Shown here: positions 27,662-36,480 of the stretch, piece by piece
How positions within the stretch are numbered: position 1 is the first letter of the stretch
How the letters are laid out: every line of letters begins with the position of its first letter
Source of the DNA: Weeksella massiliensis
GTDB taxonomy: Bacteria; Bacteroidota; Bacteroidia; Flavobacteriales; Weeksellaceae
Length of the DNA: 64,000 nt
Direction of reading: 5' to 3'
NCBI GenBank assembly: GCA_000751595.1
Contig: CCMH01000045.1
Location: 1-64,000, forward strand
The notes under the pieces: model-generated
Seen by the model: the letters and a program-made list of their open reading frames with translations, nothing else
Databases searched by the model: none
What the model was told of the DNA's origin: nothing
Program-made: the position numbers and the translations under genes

Positions 27662-28689
27662 AACAAGGAAAAGGCTTTCAGTTAAATTTTTTCAATAAAC
27701 TCCTATTGTTTTTCAATGGGATATTTTTGTTAATCGCTTATTCAGTTTATCTGAATCATTTTTTTGCTCCATCAGAAATCCCATACTTCAACTTCATTTC
27801 TATTGGTTATCCTTTTGTGTTTTTGGGCGCTTGTTTTTTTGTTGTGTATTGGCTTTTTGTAAGTTGGCGATATGCACTTATCGTGTTGGTGGCTTCGTTG
27901 GGTGTGCTCAATATTTTTACTTATTCGTATCCGACAGGTTTATTCCAAAAGAAATCTACCGAAGAACCGAATCTTAGCGTGATGTCTTTCAATGCACATT
28001 TCATTCGAGACGATGGAACCGATCAGTTTATTGCCGAAAATTTGGCTGATATAATGATGTTTCAAGAAGCGTACGAAAAGAATTTTAAAACGATCAATAA
28101 AGAATTGAAGCCTTATTACAGCGAACATTATGGGCTGATTGCATTTTTTAGTAAATATCCGATCATCGAAACAAAACAGATTAATTTTCCTACCGAAAAA
28201 AACAAAGGAACCGCTGCCTATGCGGATATCGACACCGGAAAGGATACTATTCGTTTGGTAAATATTTATATGGAATCGATGGGAATTGATAAAGATTTGG
28301 TGAAATCGACCATCGAAGCAGAAAACTCTGCACAAGTAGAAGAAAAAACAAAAAAAATAGAAAATAAGTTGATTGCCGGAATGCTGAAGCATGAAAAACA
28401 ACTCAAAGAAATCATGCCCTATATCACCAAAAGTCCGTATCCTGTTTTGGTCGGATGTGATCTAAACGCCACACCAGCATCTTACGAATATCAACAATTA
28501 AATGCCTATTTGTATGATTCTTTCTTGCAAGTAGGAAAAGGAAATGCCACGACTTTTCATGGTTTTCGCTTTCCGATTCGGATTGATTATTTGTTCAGTT
28601 CGAAAGAATTTACTCCAATTAAAGGAAAAATTATCCGAAAAAAGTTTTCTGATCATTATCCCGTTATCGTACAATATCAATTACCTTAA
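27658..28689 (+). CDS. Membrane-anchored endonuclease/exonuclease/phosphatase family protein
   Basis: A 343-residue protein with two or three N-terminal membrane helices (about residues 12-100) and a C-terminal EEP fold. EEP marks are VMSFNAHF at the start of the domain, MFQEAYEKN with the metal-binding Glu, VGCDLNATPAS with the catalytic Asp and Asn, and the final KFSDHYPVIV with the His of the metal site. Substrates in this superfamily include nucleic acids, phosphoinositides and sphingomyelin, and the choice here is unknown. The start overlaps the end of the second rhomboid by 4 bases. Confidence 0.88.
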   Translation: MKQGKGFQLNFFNKLLLFFNGIFLLIAYSVYLNHFFAPSEIPYFNFISIGYPFVFLGACFFVVYWLFVSWRYALIVLVASLGVLNIFTYSYPTGLFQKKSTEEPNLSVMSFNAHFIRDDGTDQFIAENLADIMMFQEAYEKNFKTINKELKPYYSEHYGLIAFFSKYPIIETKQINFPTEKNKGTAAYADIDTGKDTIRLVNIYMESMGIDKDLVKSTIEAENSAQVEEKTKKIENKLIAGMLKHEKQLKEIMPYITKSPYPVLVGCDLNATPASYEYQQLNAYLYDSFLQVGKGNATTFHGFRFPIRIDYLFSSKEFTPIKGKIIRKKFSDHYPVIVQYQLP

Positions 28690-28698
28690 ATCCTAAAC

Positions 28699-30234
28699 AT
28701 GACGAACAGAGAAGCATTTATACAAGAAATACAATCGCGTTATCAGTACAAAGGCGATAAAATAATATTAGGAAAAGCCAAGCTCGATGGAGAAGTAGTT
28801 CCGGAAGCTGAAATTTCTATCGCCCTAAAAACCATGAATCGTCACGGTTTGATAGGAGGTGCAACGGGAACCGGAAAAACAAAGTCTTTGCAAATTATTG
28901 CAGAGCAATTGTCAGAAAAAGGAGTGCCTACTTTGCTCATGGATATAAAAGGAGATTTGTCGGGGATTGCCGCGAAAGGAGATGATCATAACCAAGCAAT
29001 TCTACAGCGACACGAGGCATTGGGCTTGCCTTACGTAGCCAAAGCAGCCCCAAGTGAATTGCTTTCTATAAGTGATGAGCCAGGGGTGAAACTTCGTGCA
29101 ACGATCGAAGAATTTGGACCTGTTTTGTTTAGTAAAATTTTAGAATTGAATGAAACGCAATCGAGTATTATTTCGATTATTTTCAAATATTGTGAAGATA
29201 AAAATTTACCGTTAATCGATTTAGAAGATATGCGTCGCGTGTTGCAATACGTAACCGATACGCCCGAAGGAAAAACGGAACTCAATTCGAATTATGGGAC
29301 AATTGCGCCTGCTTCTTTAGGTGCAATTCTTAGAAAAATTGTTGGCTTAGAACAACAAGGAGCTTCGAAATTTTTTGGTGAGCCAAGTTTCGATGTGCAA
29401 GATTTATTGCGAGTAGAAAATGGACAAGGAATCGTGAATATTATTCGATTAACGGACATCCAAAATCAACCCAATTTATTTTCAACTTTCATGTTGAGTT
29501 TGTTGAATAAAATCTATTCTCAATTCCCTGAACAAGGTGATTCTGATAAACCCAAATTGGTGATTTTTATCGATGAAGCGCATCTTATTTTCAAGGAAGC
29601 TTCGAAAACATTGCTCAATCAAATTGAGACTATGGTAAAATTAATTCGTTCGAAAGGTGTGGGTTTATTTTTTGTAACGCAAGTTCCGGGCGATGTGCCA
29701 GATGGTGTACTCAGTCAGCTCGGGCTGAAGGTGCAACATGCTTTGCGTGGTTTTACAGCGAAAGATCGAAAAGAAATCCAAAAAGCCATCGAAAATTATC
29801 CTATTTCTACCTATTATAAAGCCGATGAGGTGATTACCCAATTAGGAATTGGAGAAGCGTTTGTAACGGCTTTGGACGAGAAAGGAATTCCGACTCCTTT
29901 GGCTTATACGTATATGCGTTCGCCAAATTCTCGGATGGATATTCTTACCGAAAACGAAATTAATCAATTGGTTAACAACTCGAAATTGGTGAGTAAATAT
30001 CAAAATCCTATCGATCGACATAGTGCAAATGAAATGTTGAGTGAACGTTTGGCGCAAGCTAATGCAGAAAAAAATGCTCCGAAATCGAGCCCTGCAACAA
30101 GAAGAACAACAGCCCCTAAACAAACCTCATGGACCGACAGTCGAATGGCACGTGATGTAAGTAGAACAGCCACGCGGAAATTAATCGATTGGGGAATGAA
30201 GTTATTGATGGGTGCAATGAAAGGAAAAAAATAA
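28699..30234 (+). CDS. HerA-like ATPase, DUF853 family
   Basis: A 511-residue P-loop ATPase of the HerA/FtsK superfamily. Walker A is GATGTGKT (54-61) followed by LLMDIKGDLSGIA. Walker B is KLVIFIDEAHLIF near residue 295, and a sensor-like FFVTQVPGDVPD follows. The C-terminus is basic and low in complexity. HerA proteins are hexameric DNA translocases that often work with a nuclease. Here an exonuclease-domain protein is encoded one base downstream, which makes a functional pair possible but unproven. Confidence 0.9.
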   Translation: MTNREAFIQEIQSRYQYKGDKIILGKAKLDGEVVPEAEISIALKTMNRHGLIGGATGTGKTKSLQIIAEQLSEKGVPTLLMDIKGDLSGIAAKGDDHNQAILQRHEALGLPYVAKAAPSELLSISDEPGVKLRATIEEFGPVLFSKILELNETQSSIISIIFKYCEDKNLPLIDLEDMRRVLQYVTDTPEGKTELNSNYGTIAPASLGAILRKIVGLEQQGASKFFGEPSFDVQDLLRVENGQGIVNIIRLTDIQNQPNLFSTFMLSLLNKIYSQFPEQGDSDKPKLVIFIDEAHLIFKEASKTLLNQIETMVKLIRSKGVGLFFVTQVPGDVPDGVLSQLGLKVQHALRGFTAKDRKEIQKAIENYPISTYYKADEVITQLGIGEAFVTALDEKGIPTPLAYTYMRSPNSRMDILTENEINQLVNNSKLVSKYQNPIDRHSANEMLSERLAQANAEKNAPKSSPATRRTTAPKQTSWTDSRMARDVSRTATRKLIDWGMKLLMGAMKGKK

Positions 30235-30235
30235 G

Positions 30236-31597
30236 GTGTTTGCAATTTTAGACATAGAAGCCACAGGAGGCAAGGTAGGAGAGGAGTCGATTATCGATAT
30301 TGCAATTTATCGGTACGATGGTCAGACGACGGTGGATCAGTTTATTTCATTGGTGAATCCTTTGAGAAAAATAGATCCTTTTGTACAGAAATTGACCAAT
30401 ATTACGGATAAAATGGTGCTAACGGCGCCGAAGTTTCACGAAATTGCCAAAAGGATTGTCGAAATTACAGACGGTTGTATTTTGGTCGGTCATAATGTGA
30501 AGTTTGATTATCGAATGCTTCGACAAGAGTTTAAAAAGTTAGGATACGATTACGAAAAAGACTGGATAGATACGTTTGAGTTTGCTCAGAAATTAATACC
30601 AAACATGGAGTCGTATTCTTTAGGAAAATTGACGACGGCTTTGGGCATTCCCATTACCGATCGGCATCGCGCTTCGGGAGATGCACGTGCAACGCTAAAA
30701 CTTTTTCAGTTGTTGAGAGATAAAGACAGTGAAAAAATTATCCAAAAAAAATCGGGTTTAGGAACCGAGAAAAAAGTAAAAGAAAAATACCAAAAACTCT
30801 TAGAAAACCTTCCTACCAAAACAGGCTTATTTTATTTCTACAATCGATTAGATGAAATTATTTTTATTGGTCGAAGTAGCAATATTGCTTATCGGGTGAA
30901 TCGCTATTTCTCGGCAAAGAATTTCGAGTCGAGTAAAATAAAGCGTTATACCAAATACATCACTTTCGAAGTGACTGGAAGCGAATTGTTAGCGGCAATA
31001 AAAGAAGTGCACGAAATCAATCTCAATCAGCCATTTCTCAATACCAAAATCATCAAACCCAAAACACCATACGGTTTGTATTTTATTCCTTCTAAGCGTT
31101 CTTATCATCGTTTAGAGATTGGGAAAGGCCGAAAAGCTGAACCTATTCTTACGTTTGCAAAAAAAGAAACTGCTTTAGAGTTTTTACAAAAAGTTACTTT
31201 AGAATATAATCTTTGTCCGAAAATAAATTTGCTTCAGCCTTCTTCAGCTGCTTGTTTTTCGTACGAAATGAATCAGTGCAAAGGAGCGTGTGTCAAAGAA
31301 GAAGATCCGAAAGCGTATAATGAACGGGTAGAAGCGTTGGTGAAGCGCGCAAATTATCCTACCGAAACATTTATTTTGGCAGATAAAGGTAGAAAAACAG
31401 GCGAACATGCTTTCTTTTTTATCGATCAAGGGAAGTTTGTCGGTTATGGATATTACGAGTTGCATCATCAAATCAAAAGTCGAGAAAGAATCATGAAGAT
31501 TATTACGCCTTTCGAAACGAATCCTACGATAGAATTGTTGATCAAGAAATTTATTTTCCTCAATAAACAAGAAGGAATTTATCCGATTGAAGCGTAA
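30236..31597 (+). CDS. DnaQ-like 3'-5' exonuclease fused to a UvrC-type GIY-YIG domain
   Basis: A 453-residue two-domain nuclease. The DEDDh exonuclease domain (about 1-165) has FAILDIEATGG (Asp6, Glu8), LVGHNVKFDYRML and DRHRASGDARATLKLF. A linker leads to a GIY-YIG domain opening LPTKTGLFYFYNRLDEIIFIG near residue 195, and then a cysteine-bearing UvrC-like part (CPKINLLQ, CFSYEMNQCKGAC). The architecture resembles the epsilon/Cho fusions of Bacteroidota and fits DNA repair. The start is GTG two bases after the HerA stop codon. Confidence 0.9.
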   Translation: MFAILDIEATGGKVGEESIIDIAIYRYDGQTTVDQFISLVNPLRKIDPFVQKLTNITDKMVLTAPKFHEIAKRIVEITDGCILVGHNVKFDYRMLRQEFKKLGYDYEKDWIDTFEFAQKLIPNMESYSLGKLTTALGIPITDRHRASGDARATLKLFQLLRDKDSEKIIQKKSGLGTEKKVKEKYQKLLENLPTKTGLFYFYNRLDEIIFIGRSSNIAYRVNRYFSAKNFESSKIKRYTKYITFEVTGSELLAAIKEVHEINLNQPFLNTKIIKPKTPYGLYFIPSKRSYHRLEIGKGRKAEPILTFAKKETALEFLQKVTLEYNLCPKINLLQPSSAACFSYEMNQCKGACVKEEDPKAYNERVEALVKRANYPTETFILADKGRKTGEHAFFFIDQGKFVGYGYYELHHQIKSRERIMKIITPFETNPTIELLIKKFIFLNKQEGIYPIEA

Positions 31598-31627
31598 AAA
31601 AATAGGTTAAACGATTTCCTGAAGTTG

Positions 31628-32998
31628 CTAAATATGCATCCCGATTTCGATTCCTTTTATTCTTCTATACAATTCGGTGGCGTAATTATCGGTCATTCCA
31701 GAAACATAATCCAAAATACCCAAAACCCGCTCATAGGGCACTTTGTCATCGTACATAAATTGTGCAGGAACCAATTTTAGGGCTTTCTTTTCGTATGATT
31801 TTCGTTCATCAACTTCTTTTAGAATTGGCGGAATAAATTGCGAAAGCAGTTCAGACATTACATTGTAACCTGCATTTTCTATTTCGACAACCGAACGATG
31901 ATTGTAAATATTGGCAATCGAGAAACGTTGAATTTCGCTCAAAACTTTTTTGGTCACTTTTTCTGTTTCATTTTTGATGATATCCAACAATGCATAATCG
32001 AAATTTCCTTGTAGGATAAGTTCGATGTTGTTTTGATAAACTTCTACACATTTTTGGGTAAGAGAATTGATCGATTTTGCTCTCAAATAAGCGATTCGAT
32101 CATTTTTATCACTAATATTTTTTAGGTTCGAATTTGTTTTTTCGATTTGTTCTGGATTGAGCGATGCAATCAAATTGAGGAATAAATTCTTGCATTTATC
32201 ATGATCGATAATCCCTAAACGATGCGAATCTTCGACATCGATAATATTGTAACAAATATCATCCGCAGCTTCTACCAAAAACACAAAAGGATGCCGTTTG
32301 AAAATCAAAGGCTGATTGCTTTCTTGCACCATATTTGTGGTTTCTGCAATGTGACGAAAGGTTTCTTTCTCGGACTGAAAAAATCCAAATTTCTTTCTGT
32401 GTAAGATAGATTTGTTGCGCGCGATGGACTCGCAAGGATATTTTGCAATCGAAGCAATCGTAGAATAGGTGAGGCGTAATCCACCTTCTGATTTTCCGTT
32501 TTGTTGTTGTGTTAAGATACGGATTGCATTCGCATTACCTTCGAAAAAGATAAGATCAGTCCATTGTTCTTCAGAAAAATACGATTGTAGGTCTGTTGCG
32601 TGGCGATCGAAATAAGAAGCTATTGCATCTTCGCCCGAATGACCGAAAGCTGGATTTCCGATGTCGTGGCACAAAGCAGCCGAAGAAAGAACATCGGCCA
32701 AACTGTGCGAATAGAAATCGTACGCGGTATCATCCAAATCATAATTTTTCACAATAAACTGTCCGACTAAATTCCCCATCGATCGGGCAACAGACGAAAC
32801 TTCTAACGAATGCGTGAGTCGATTGTGAACAAATACACTTCCGGGTAAGGGAAAAACTTGGGTTTTATTTTGTAATCGACGGAAAGCAGACGAAAAAATT
32901 ATTCGGTCATAATCTCGTTGATACGCCGAGCGTTGATCAGATGATTCGTTTGGACTTTTGGTTCGTTGATAAGAAAATAAATGATTGAATGCAGACAT
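31628..32998 (-). CDS. dgt: Deoxyguanosinetriphosphate triphosphohydrolase
   Basis: An HD-domain enzyme that hydrolyses dGTP to deoxyguanosine and triphosphate, affecting dNTP balance. Motifs are FRRLQNKTQVFPLPG, HNRLTHSLEVSSVARS with the first metal His, ALCHDIGNPAFGHSGED with the HD pair, and DDICYNIIDVEDSHRLG with a further Asp. The length of 456 residues suits the family. It has its own promoter. It converges with the exonuclease gene with only 30 bases between them and no visible terminator. Confidence 0.95.
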   Translation of the reverse strand: MSAFNHLFSYQRTKSPNESSDQRSAYQRDYDRIIFSSAFRRLQNKTQVFPLPGSVFVHNRLTHSLEVSSVARSMGNLVGQFIVKNYDLDDTAYDFYSHSLADVLSSAALCHDIGNPAFGHSGEDAIASYFDRHATDLQSYFSEEQWTDLIFFEGNANAIRILTQQQNGKSEGGLRLTYSTIASIAKYPCESIARNKSILHRKKFGFFQSEKETFRHIAETTNMVQESNQPLIFKRHPFVFLVEAADDICYNIIDVEDSHRLGIIDHDKCKNLFLNLIASLNPEQIEKTNSNLKNISDKNDRIAYLRAKSINSLTQKCVEVYQNNIELILQGNFDYALLDIIKNETEKVTKKVLSEIQRFSIANIYNHRSVVEIENAGYNVMSELLSQFIPPILKEVDERKSYEKKALKLVPAQFMYDDKVPYERVLGILDYVSGMTDNYATELYRRIKGIEIGMHI

Positions 32999-33014
32999 GC
33001 TTTGGATTATTGGT

Positions 33015-33022
33015 CAAAATTA
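33015..33022 (-). promoter_or_regulatory. Promoter -7 box of dgt
   Basis: TAATTTTG on the minus strand is an exact TAnnTTTG match 17 bases before the dgt ATG. Confidence 0.6.
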
Positions 33023-33050
33023 CAATAGTTGACTTGAATATAAAAATAGT

Positions 33051-33091
33051 AAAAAAATCAACCTTACTTTATGAGCTAAAATAAGGTTGAT
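33051..33091 (-). terminator. Terminator of the LemA-TPM operon
   Basis: ATCAACCTTA pairs with TAAGGTTGAT around a 15-nt loop. On the minus strand it runs into seven T residues, about 25 bases after the last TPM gene. Confidence 0.8.
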
Positions 33092-33114
33092 AAAATGTTA
33101 TGATATGATTGTTT

Positions 33115-33960
33115 TTACCAGCTTCCGCTTGCTCCGCCACCTCCGAAGCTTCCGCCTCCAAAGCCTCCGAAGCCTCCTCCGCCACCGCTACCAAAACCTC
33201 CTCCGCCACCACTACCAAAACCTCCTCCGCCACCACGAAATATGGTGCTTCCGGTATTCATTAGGATAACATCGTCGAGTAAACTTCTTCTTCTACGAGT
33301 ACCATTCCCACCTGAATTATTACCGCGTGAAAAAATGGACAATACAATGATAACAACAAGAAAAATGAAGAAAATTTCCCAGAATCCGAGTTGATCATTT
33401 TCGGGAGTTTTATCGTTTTTATATTTCCCTTTCAAGGCGCTTTCCATTGAATCTATCGCTTTATCAACACCTTGATAATAGTCGCCATTTCTGAAATAGG
33501 GCAACATATCTTTTTGGATAATGTTGTTTGCGATGGTCGGCGGGATATGAATTTGCGCTCCATAACCGGTCCGTATGGTAACCTTCCTATCGAGATCACT
33601 TATCAGCACTACAATTCCATTGTCTTTATCTTTTTGCCCGACTCCCCATTTATCGCCAATTTCACTTGCCAAAAGCTCTAGCGGATATCCTTTTAGTTCT
33701 CGAAAAGTAACAATGGTAATTTGGGTAGAAGTAGAATCGTCGAAATGAACCAATTTATTTTCTAAGGCTTGCAATTGGATCGGATCGAAAAGTCGTCCGT
33801 AATCATTAACGATTCGTGTTGGGATTTTTTTACTGCTGATAACTTCGTCGGGCGTAATGAAGTTGTTCTGTTGCGTTTGTTGTGCAAACGTATTTTGGGT
33901 AATGAACAAGCAAAGCGCTATCCACAGAAAATTTAAAAAGTTAGTTTTGAGAAATTTCAT
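33115..33960 (-). CDS. TPM-domain membrane protein (YgcG family)
   Basis: A 281-residue exported protein. A signal peptide (MKFLKTNFLNFLWIALCLF, cleavage near TFAQQ) precedes the TPM domain (about 40-180, with VNDYGRLFDPIQLQALENKL and KWGVGQKDKDNGIVVLISD). One membrane helix follows, and then a Gly-rich tail with GFGSGGGG repeats ending GGGASGSW, the usual YgcG ending. The tail is encoded by 24-bp DNA repeats. I start at the second Met because it opens the signal peptide. An ATG seven codons earlier is possible. Function is unclear. The family has been linked to membrane repair or photosystem II repair. Confidence 0.88.
   Translation of the reverse strand: MKFLKTNFLNFLWIALCLFITQNTFAQQTQQNNFITPDEVISSKKIPTRIVNDYGRLFDPIQLQALENKLVHFDDSTSTQITIVTFRELKGYPLELLASEIGDKWGVGQKDKDNGIVVLISDLDRKVTIRTGYGAQIHIPPTIANNIIQKDMLPYFRNGDYYQGVDKAIDSMESALKGKYKNDKTPENDQLGFWEIFFIFLVVIIVLSIFSRGNNSGGNGTRRRRSLLDDVILMNTGSTIFRGGGGGFGSGGGGGFGSGGGGGFGGFGGGSFGGGGASGSW
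33173..33236 (-). repeat. 24-bp tandem repeat coding the Gly-rich tail
   Basis: Two and two-thirds copies of a 24-bp unit (plus-strand start CCTCCTCCGCCACC, end CTACCAAAA) encode GFGSGGGG in the tail of the TPM protein. The first two copies differ by one base. Confidence 0.8.
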
Positions 33961-34381
33961 TCGGTAATTCGTTTTCGTCATTTTCTTGATGTGGAAAATA
34001 TTTTTTTAGTGCTTTTCCAGTCATCTTGATTCCTTTTATTATTCCTCGCGTAAATTTTTCTCGTCGGAAATAATGCAGAACAGTTTCATTAATTTCATCC
34101 CAAAAACCTTCGGGTGTTTTTTCATTAATTCCTTGATCACCAATAATTGTAAGGTTTTTGGCAGATGGAGAAAGATGAAATAAAACGCCGTTTCGGTCTT
34201 TGGTTTTCTCCATTTCTAATTTATTAAAAACCTCAACTGCCCGCGCAAAATGATCTTCCGATGGTTGAGATTCGATATGAACTCGAATCTCACCACTGGT
34301 TTTTTTCTCAGCTTTTACGATTGCTTTGATGATTTTTTTTTCTTCTTTTTTGCTGAAGAAACGTTTATCTTTTTTTGTCAT
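33941..34381 (-). CDS. Cytosolic TPM-domain protein
   Basis: A 146-residue protein with one TPM domain and no signal peptide. The opening MTKKDKRFFSKKEEKKIIKA and the segment EKKTSGEIRVHIESQ are followed by VLFHLSPSAKNLTIIGDQGI, typical of the stand-alone TPM partner of LemA in Bacteroidota. The tail is acidic. A longer reading starts inside the lemA gene. I chose the ATG that directly follows the lemA stop codon because it matches family members. The end overlaps the next TPM gene. Molecular function is unknown. Confidence 0.85.
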   Translation of the reverse strand: MTKKDKRFFSKKEEKKIIKAIVKAEKKTSGEIRVHIESQPSEDHFARAVEVFNKLEMEKTKDRNGVLFHLSPSAKNLTIIGDQGINEKTPEGFWDEINETVLHYFRREKFTRGIIKGIKMTGKALKKYFPHQENDENELPNEISQN

Positions 34382-34382
34382 T

Positions 34383-34994
34383 TTATTTTTCAGAGAAGTC
34401 AACTGTCGGTGCTTTTTCGGCTCCTGCATCTGCTTCGAAATAGCCTTTTTCTTTAAAGTTTCCGATGCCTGCTATAATGTTATTCGGTACTTTGTTGATA
34501 ACCGAATTGAAACTTTTGGCAGCTTCATTGTATTTTCTTCTTTCGTAATTAATTTCAGTTTCTATGCTCGATAATTCCGCTTGAAAACTTTGGAAATTTT
34601 CTGTTGCACGCAAGGTTGGATATTGTTCTACCGAAACCAATAATCTACTCAAAGCACCTGATAATTCGTTTTGTGCTGATTGAAACTTAGCAATGTTTTC
34701 CGGGGTTAAATCGTCCACATCATCAATATTAATTTGGTTCGACGTTGCTTTTGCTCGCGCATTGATTACATCGGTTAGTGTAGATTTCTCGAAATTGGCA
34801 GCCCCTTGAACTGTTCTCATCAAGTTCGGGATGAGATCTGCACGTTTTTGATAAGTGTTTTCTACATTCGACCATTGTGCTTTTACATTTTCTTGCATTG
34901 GCACAAAACTATTGTATTTACTTATCCCCCAAACTACAATTGCAGCGATAACTGCTAAAAATATTCCGCCTACTAGACAGCCTTTTCCTTTCAT
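34383..34994 (-). CDS. lemA: LemA family protein
   Basis: A 203-residue membrane-anchored helical protein. One N-terminal helix (GCLVGGIFLAVIAAIVVWGI) is followed by the LemA core YNSFVPMQENVKAQWSNVEN, DLIPNLMRTVQGAANFE, VSVEQYPTLRATENFQSFQ and ERRKYNEAAKSFN, close to family consensus. The biochemical role of LemA is not known. It is the first gene of a three-gene operon with two TPM proteins, an arrangement common in Bacteroidota, which suggests that they act together at the membrane. Confidence 0.93.
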   Translation of the reverse strand: MKGKGCLVGGIFLAVIAAIVVWGISKYNSFVPMQENVKAQWSNVENTYQKRADLIPNLMRTVQGAANFEKSTLTDVINARAKATSNQINIDDVDDLTPENIAKFQSAQNELSGALSRLLVSVEQYPTLRATENFQSFQAELSSIETEINYERRKYNEAAKSFNSVINKVPNNIIAGIGNFKEKGYFEADAGAEKAPTVDFSEK

Positions 34995-35014
34995 ATGATT
35001 TTATTTTGATTGAT

Positions 35015-35022
35015 TAAAGTTA
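35015..35022 (-). promoter_or_regulatory. Candidate -7 box of the lemA operon
   Basis: TAACTTTA on the minus strand is one base from TAnnTTTG and sits about 20 bases before the lemA ATG. Confidence 0.4.
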
Positions 35023-35052
35023 CTCTTTTTTCTAATACGTTATTTTATTTTT

Positions 35053-35523
35053 TTAGGGAAGCAAATTTTTTGCCCAACTTTCGGTTAAAGGTAATTTCCA
35101 TTGAGAACGAAAATCGGCCAAGTTCGTAACACCATTATTGTACACGATGGTGTCTTTGGGTAATTCACCGTTTTTTACTGCTTTTTTGAATTCGGGAAGT
35201 TTCGCAATTTCAATTTTTTGGTTTTGTTCGTACGCAACATTCATACGATCAAGAAAACCGAACTGATATTTATCTTCTAAACCTTTGATAATTTTAGTGA
35301 GTTTATCGATCGAGCAACCACTTGCCGCAGCTTGATTTTCGTCGACAGCGACAACGATAAATTGATTGTTGATGATTTCATACTCCGCCAAAAGAGCTGC
35401 ACCATGTGCATTCCAATCCAATAAAAAATGATCGAATTGAGTTTTAATATCTTGAGTTTCTTGTTCTGTAAAGGCACGCGAAGATTGGAAAATCCAAATT
35501 CGGGCATGGTCTGCTATTGTCAT
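35053..35523 (-). CDS. Conserved protein of unknown function (often mislabelled ABC ATPase)
   Basis: A 156-residue soluble protein without a signal peptide. The opening ADHARIWIFQSSRAFTEQE, the central WNAHGAALLAEYEIINNQF and VDENQAAASGCSIDKLTKII are strongly conserved in Flavobacteriia homologues as I recall them. These are sometimes named ABC transporter ATPase, but there is no P-loop, signature or Walker B here, so that name is unsupported. The ASGCSID motif with its cysteine may be functionally important. It has its own promoter and lies just after the Fe-S operon. Confidence 0.8.
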   Translation of the reverse strand: MTIADHARIWIFQSSRAFTEQETQDIKTQFDHFLLDWNAHGAALLAEYEIINNQFIVVAVDENQAAASGCSIDKLTKIIKGLEDKYQFGFLDRMNVAYEQNQKIEIAKLPEFKKAVKNGELPKDTIVYNNGVTNLADFRSQWKLPLTESWAKNLLP

Positions 35524-35549
35524 TTTATTTATTTTATTATGATGAGTAA

Positions 35550-35557
35550 CAAAGTTA
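35550..35557 (-). promoter_or_regulatory. Promoter -7 box of the conserved unknown gene
   Basis: TAACTTTG on the minus strand is an exact TAnnTTTG match about 27 bases before the ATG. Confidence 0.6.
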
Positions 35558-35580
35558 CTTAAAGTTTTGTTTAGTTAGGA

Positions 35581-35612
35581 TATAAAAAAAATCGGACCAA
35601 AGTCCGATTTTT
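35581..35612 (-). terminator. Terminator of the amidase/MlaD/Fe-S operon
   Basis: ATCGGAC pairs with GTCCGAT around CAAA, extended by A-T pairs, with a seven-base T-tract on the minus strand. Confidence 0.85.
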
Positions 35613-35641
35613 CAATTCTTATTTTTAGATGATTTTTTGAT

Positions 35642-36433
35642 TTATAAATCGTTGGCTTCCATCACCAATTCTGCTAAATCTTTCACCAAAACTGTTTTTT
35701 CTTTTTCGAAATATTTCACACCATCTGTCATCATGGTATTACAGAAAGGACATCCGGTAGCGATAACATCGGGTGATTCTTGCAAGGCTTCTTCTGTTCG
35801 CTCGATATTGATATCTACATTTCCTTTTTCGGGCTCTTTGAACATTTGTGCGCCACCAGCACCACAACATAATCCACGAGTTTTGCATCGTTTCATTTCG
35901 ACCAATTCGGCATCCAATTTTTCAATCAATGAGCGAGGAGCTTCATAGACATTGTTTCCTCGACCTAGATAACATGGATCGTGGAAAGTGATTCGACGAC
36001 CTTTGAATTTTTCTCCACCTTGGATTTTTAAGCGACCTTCATCAATTAATTGTTGTAGGAATTGTGAGTGGTGTAGCACCTCGTATTCTCCTCCCAAAGA
36101 AGGATATTCGTTTTTGAGGGTATTGAAACAATGTGGACAAGTAGTGACGATTTTTTTTACTTCGTAGGCATTGAGCACTTCGATGTTCATCATGGCTTGC
36201 ATCTGAAAAGCAAATTCGTTTCCGGCGCGTTTTGCAGGATCTCCGGTACAACTTTCTTCGGTTCCTAGAACGGCGAATTCAACGCCAATATGGTTGAGTA
36301 TTTTTACAAATGCACGAGTGATTTTTTTTGCTCTATCGTCAAAGCTTCCGGCACATCCTACCCAAAATAAAACTTCGGGCTGTTTGCCTTCGGCCATGTA
36401 TTGTGCCATTGTTTTTACGGTTATTGTTGACAT
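35642..36433 (-). CDS. CCG-domain Fe-S protein (HdrB/LutA-like)
   Basis: A 263-residue cytosolic protein with two cysteine-rich CCG domains of the heterodisulfide-reductase B type. Cysteine motifs include FWVGCAGSFD, EESCTGDPAKR, TTCPHCFNTL, DPCYLGRGN, RGLCCGAGGAQMF and GCPFCNTMM, enough for an unusual Fe-S cluster. It follows the membrane-bound Fe-S gene by 47 bases, and the two probably form one electron-transfer complex. In methanogens HdrB holds the active site, but the acceptor in Bacteroidota is unknown. Confidence 0.9.
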   Translation of the reverse strand: MSTITVKTMAQYMAEGKQPEVLFWVGCAGSFDDRAKKITRAFVKILNHIGVEFAVLGTEESCTGDPAKRAGNEFAFQMQAMMNIEVLNAYEVKKIVTTCPHCFNTLKNEYPSLGGEYEVLHHSQFLQQLIDEGRLKIQGGEKFKGRRITFHDPCYLGRGNNVYEAPRSLIEKLDAELVEMKRCKTRGLCCGAGGAQMFKEPEKGNVDINIERTEEALQESPDVIATGCPFCNTMMTDGVKYFEKEKTVLVKDLAELVMEANDL

Positions 36434-36480
36434 GTGATGTATCGTTTGTTAGTGTATTAAAATAATAATTTATATTGGAT

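Noticed and set aside
33173-33236. Possible CRISPR-like repeat cluster
   Set aside because: The repeats are contiguous, have no spacers, and code in frame for the Gly-rich tail.
33087-33269. Plus-strand repeat protein with LLRHHYQN units
   Set aside because: It is the reverse reading of the Gly-rich tail repeats of the TPM protein.
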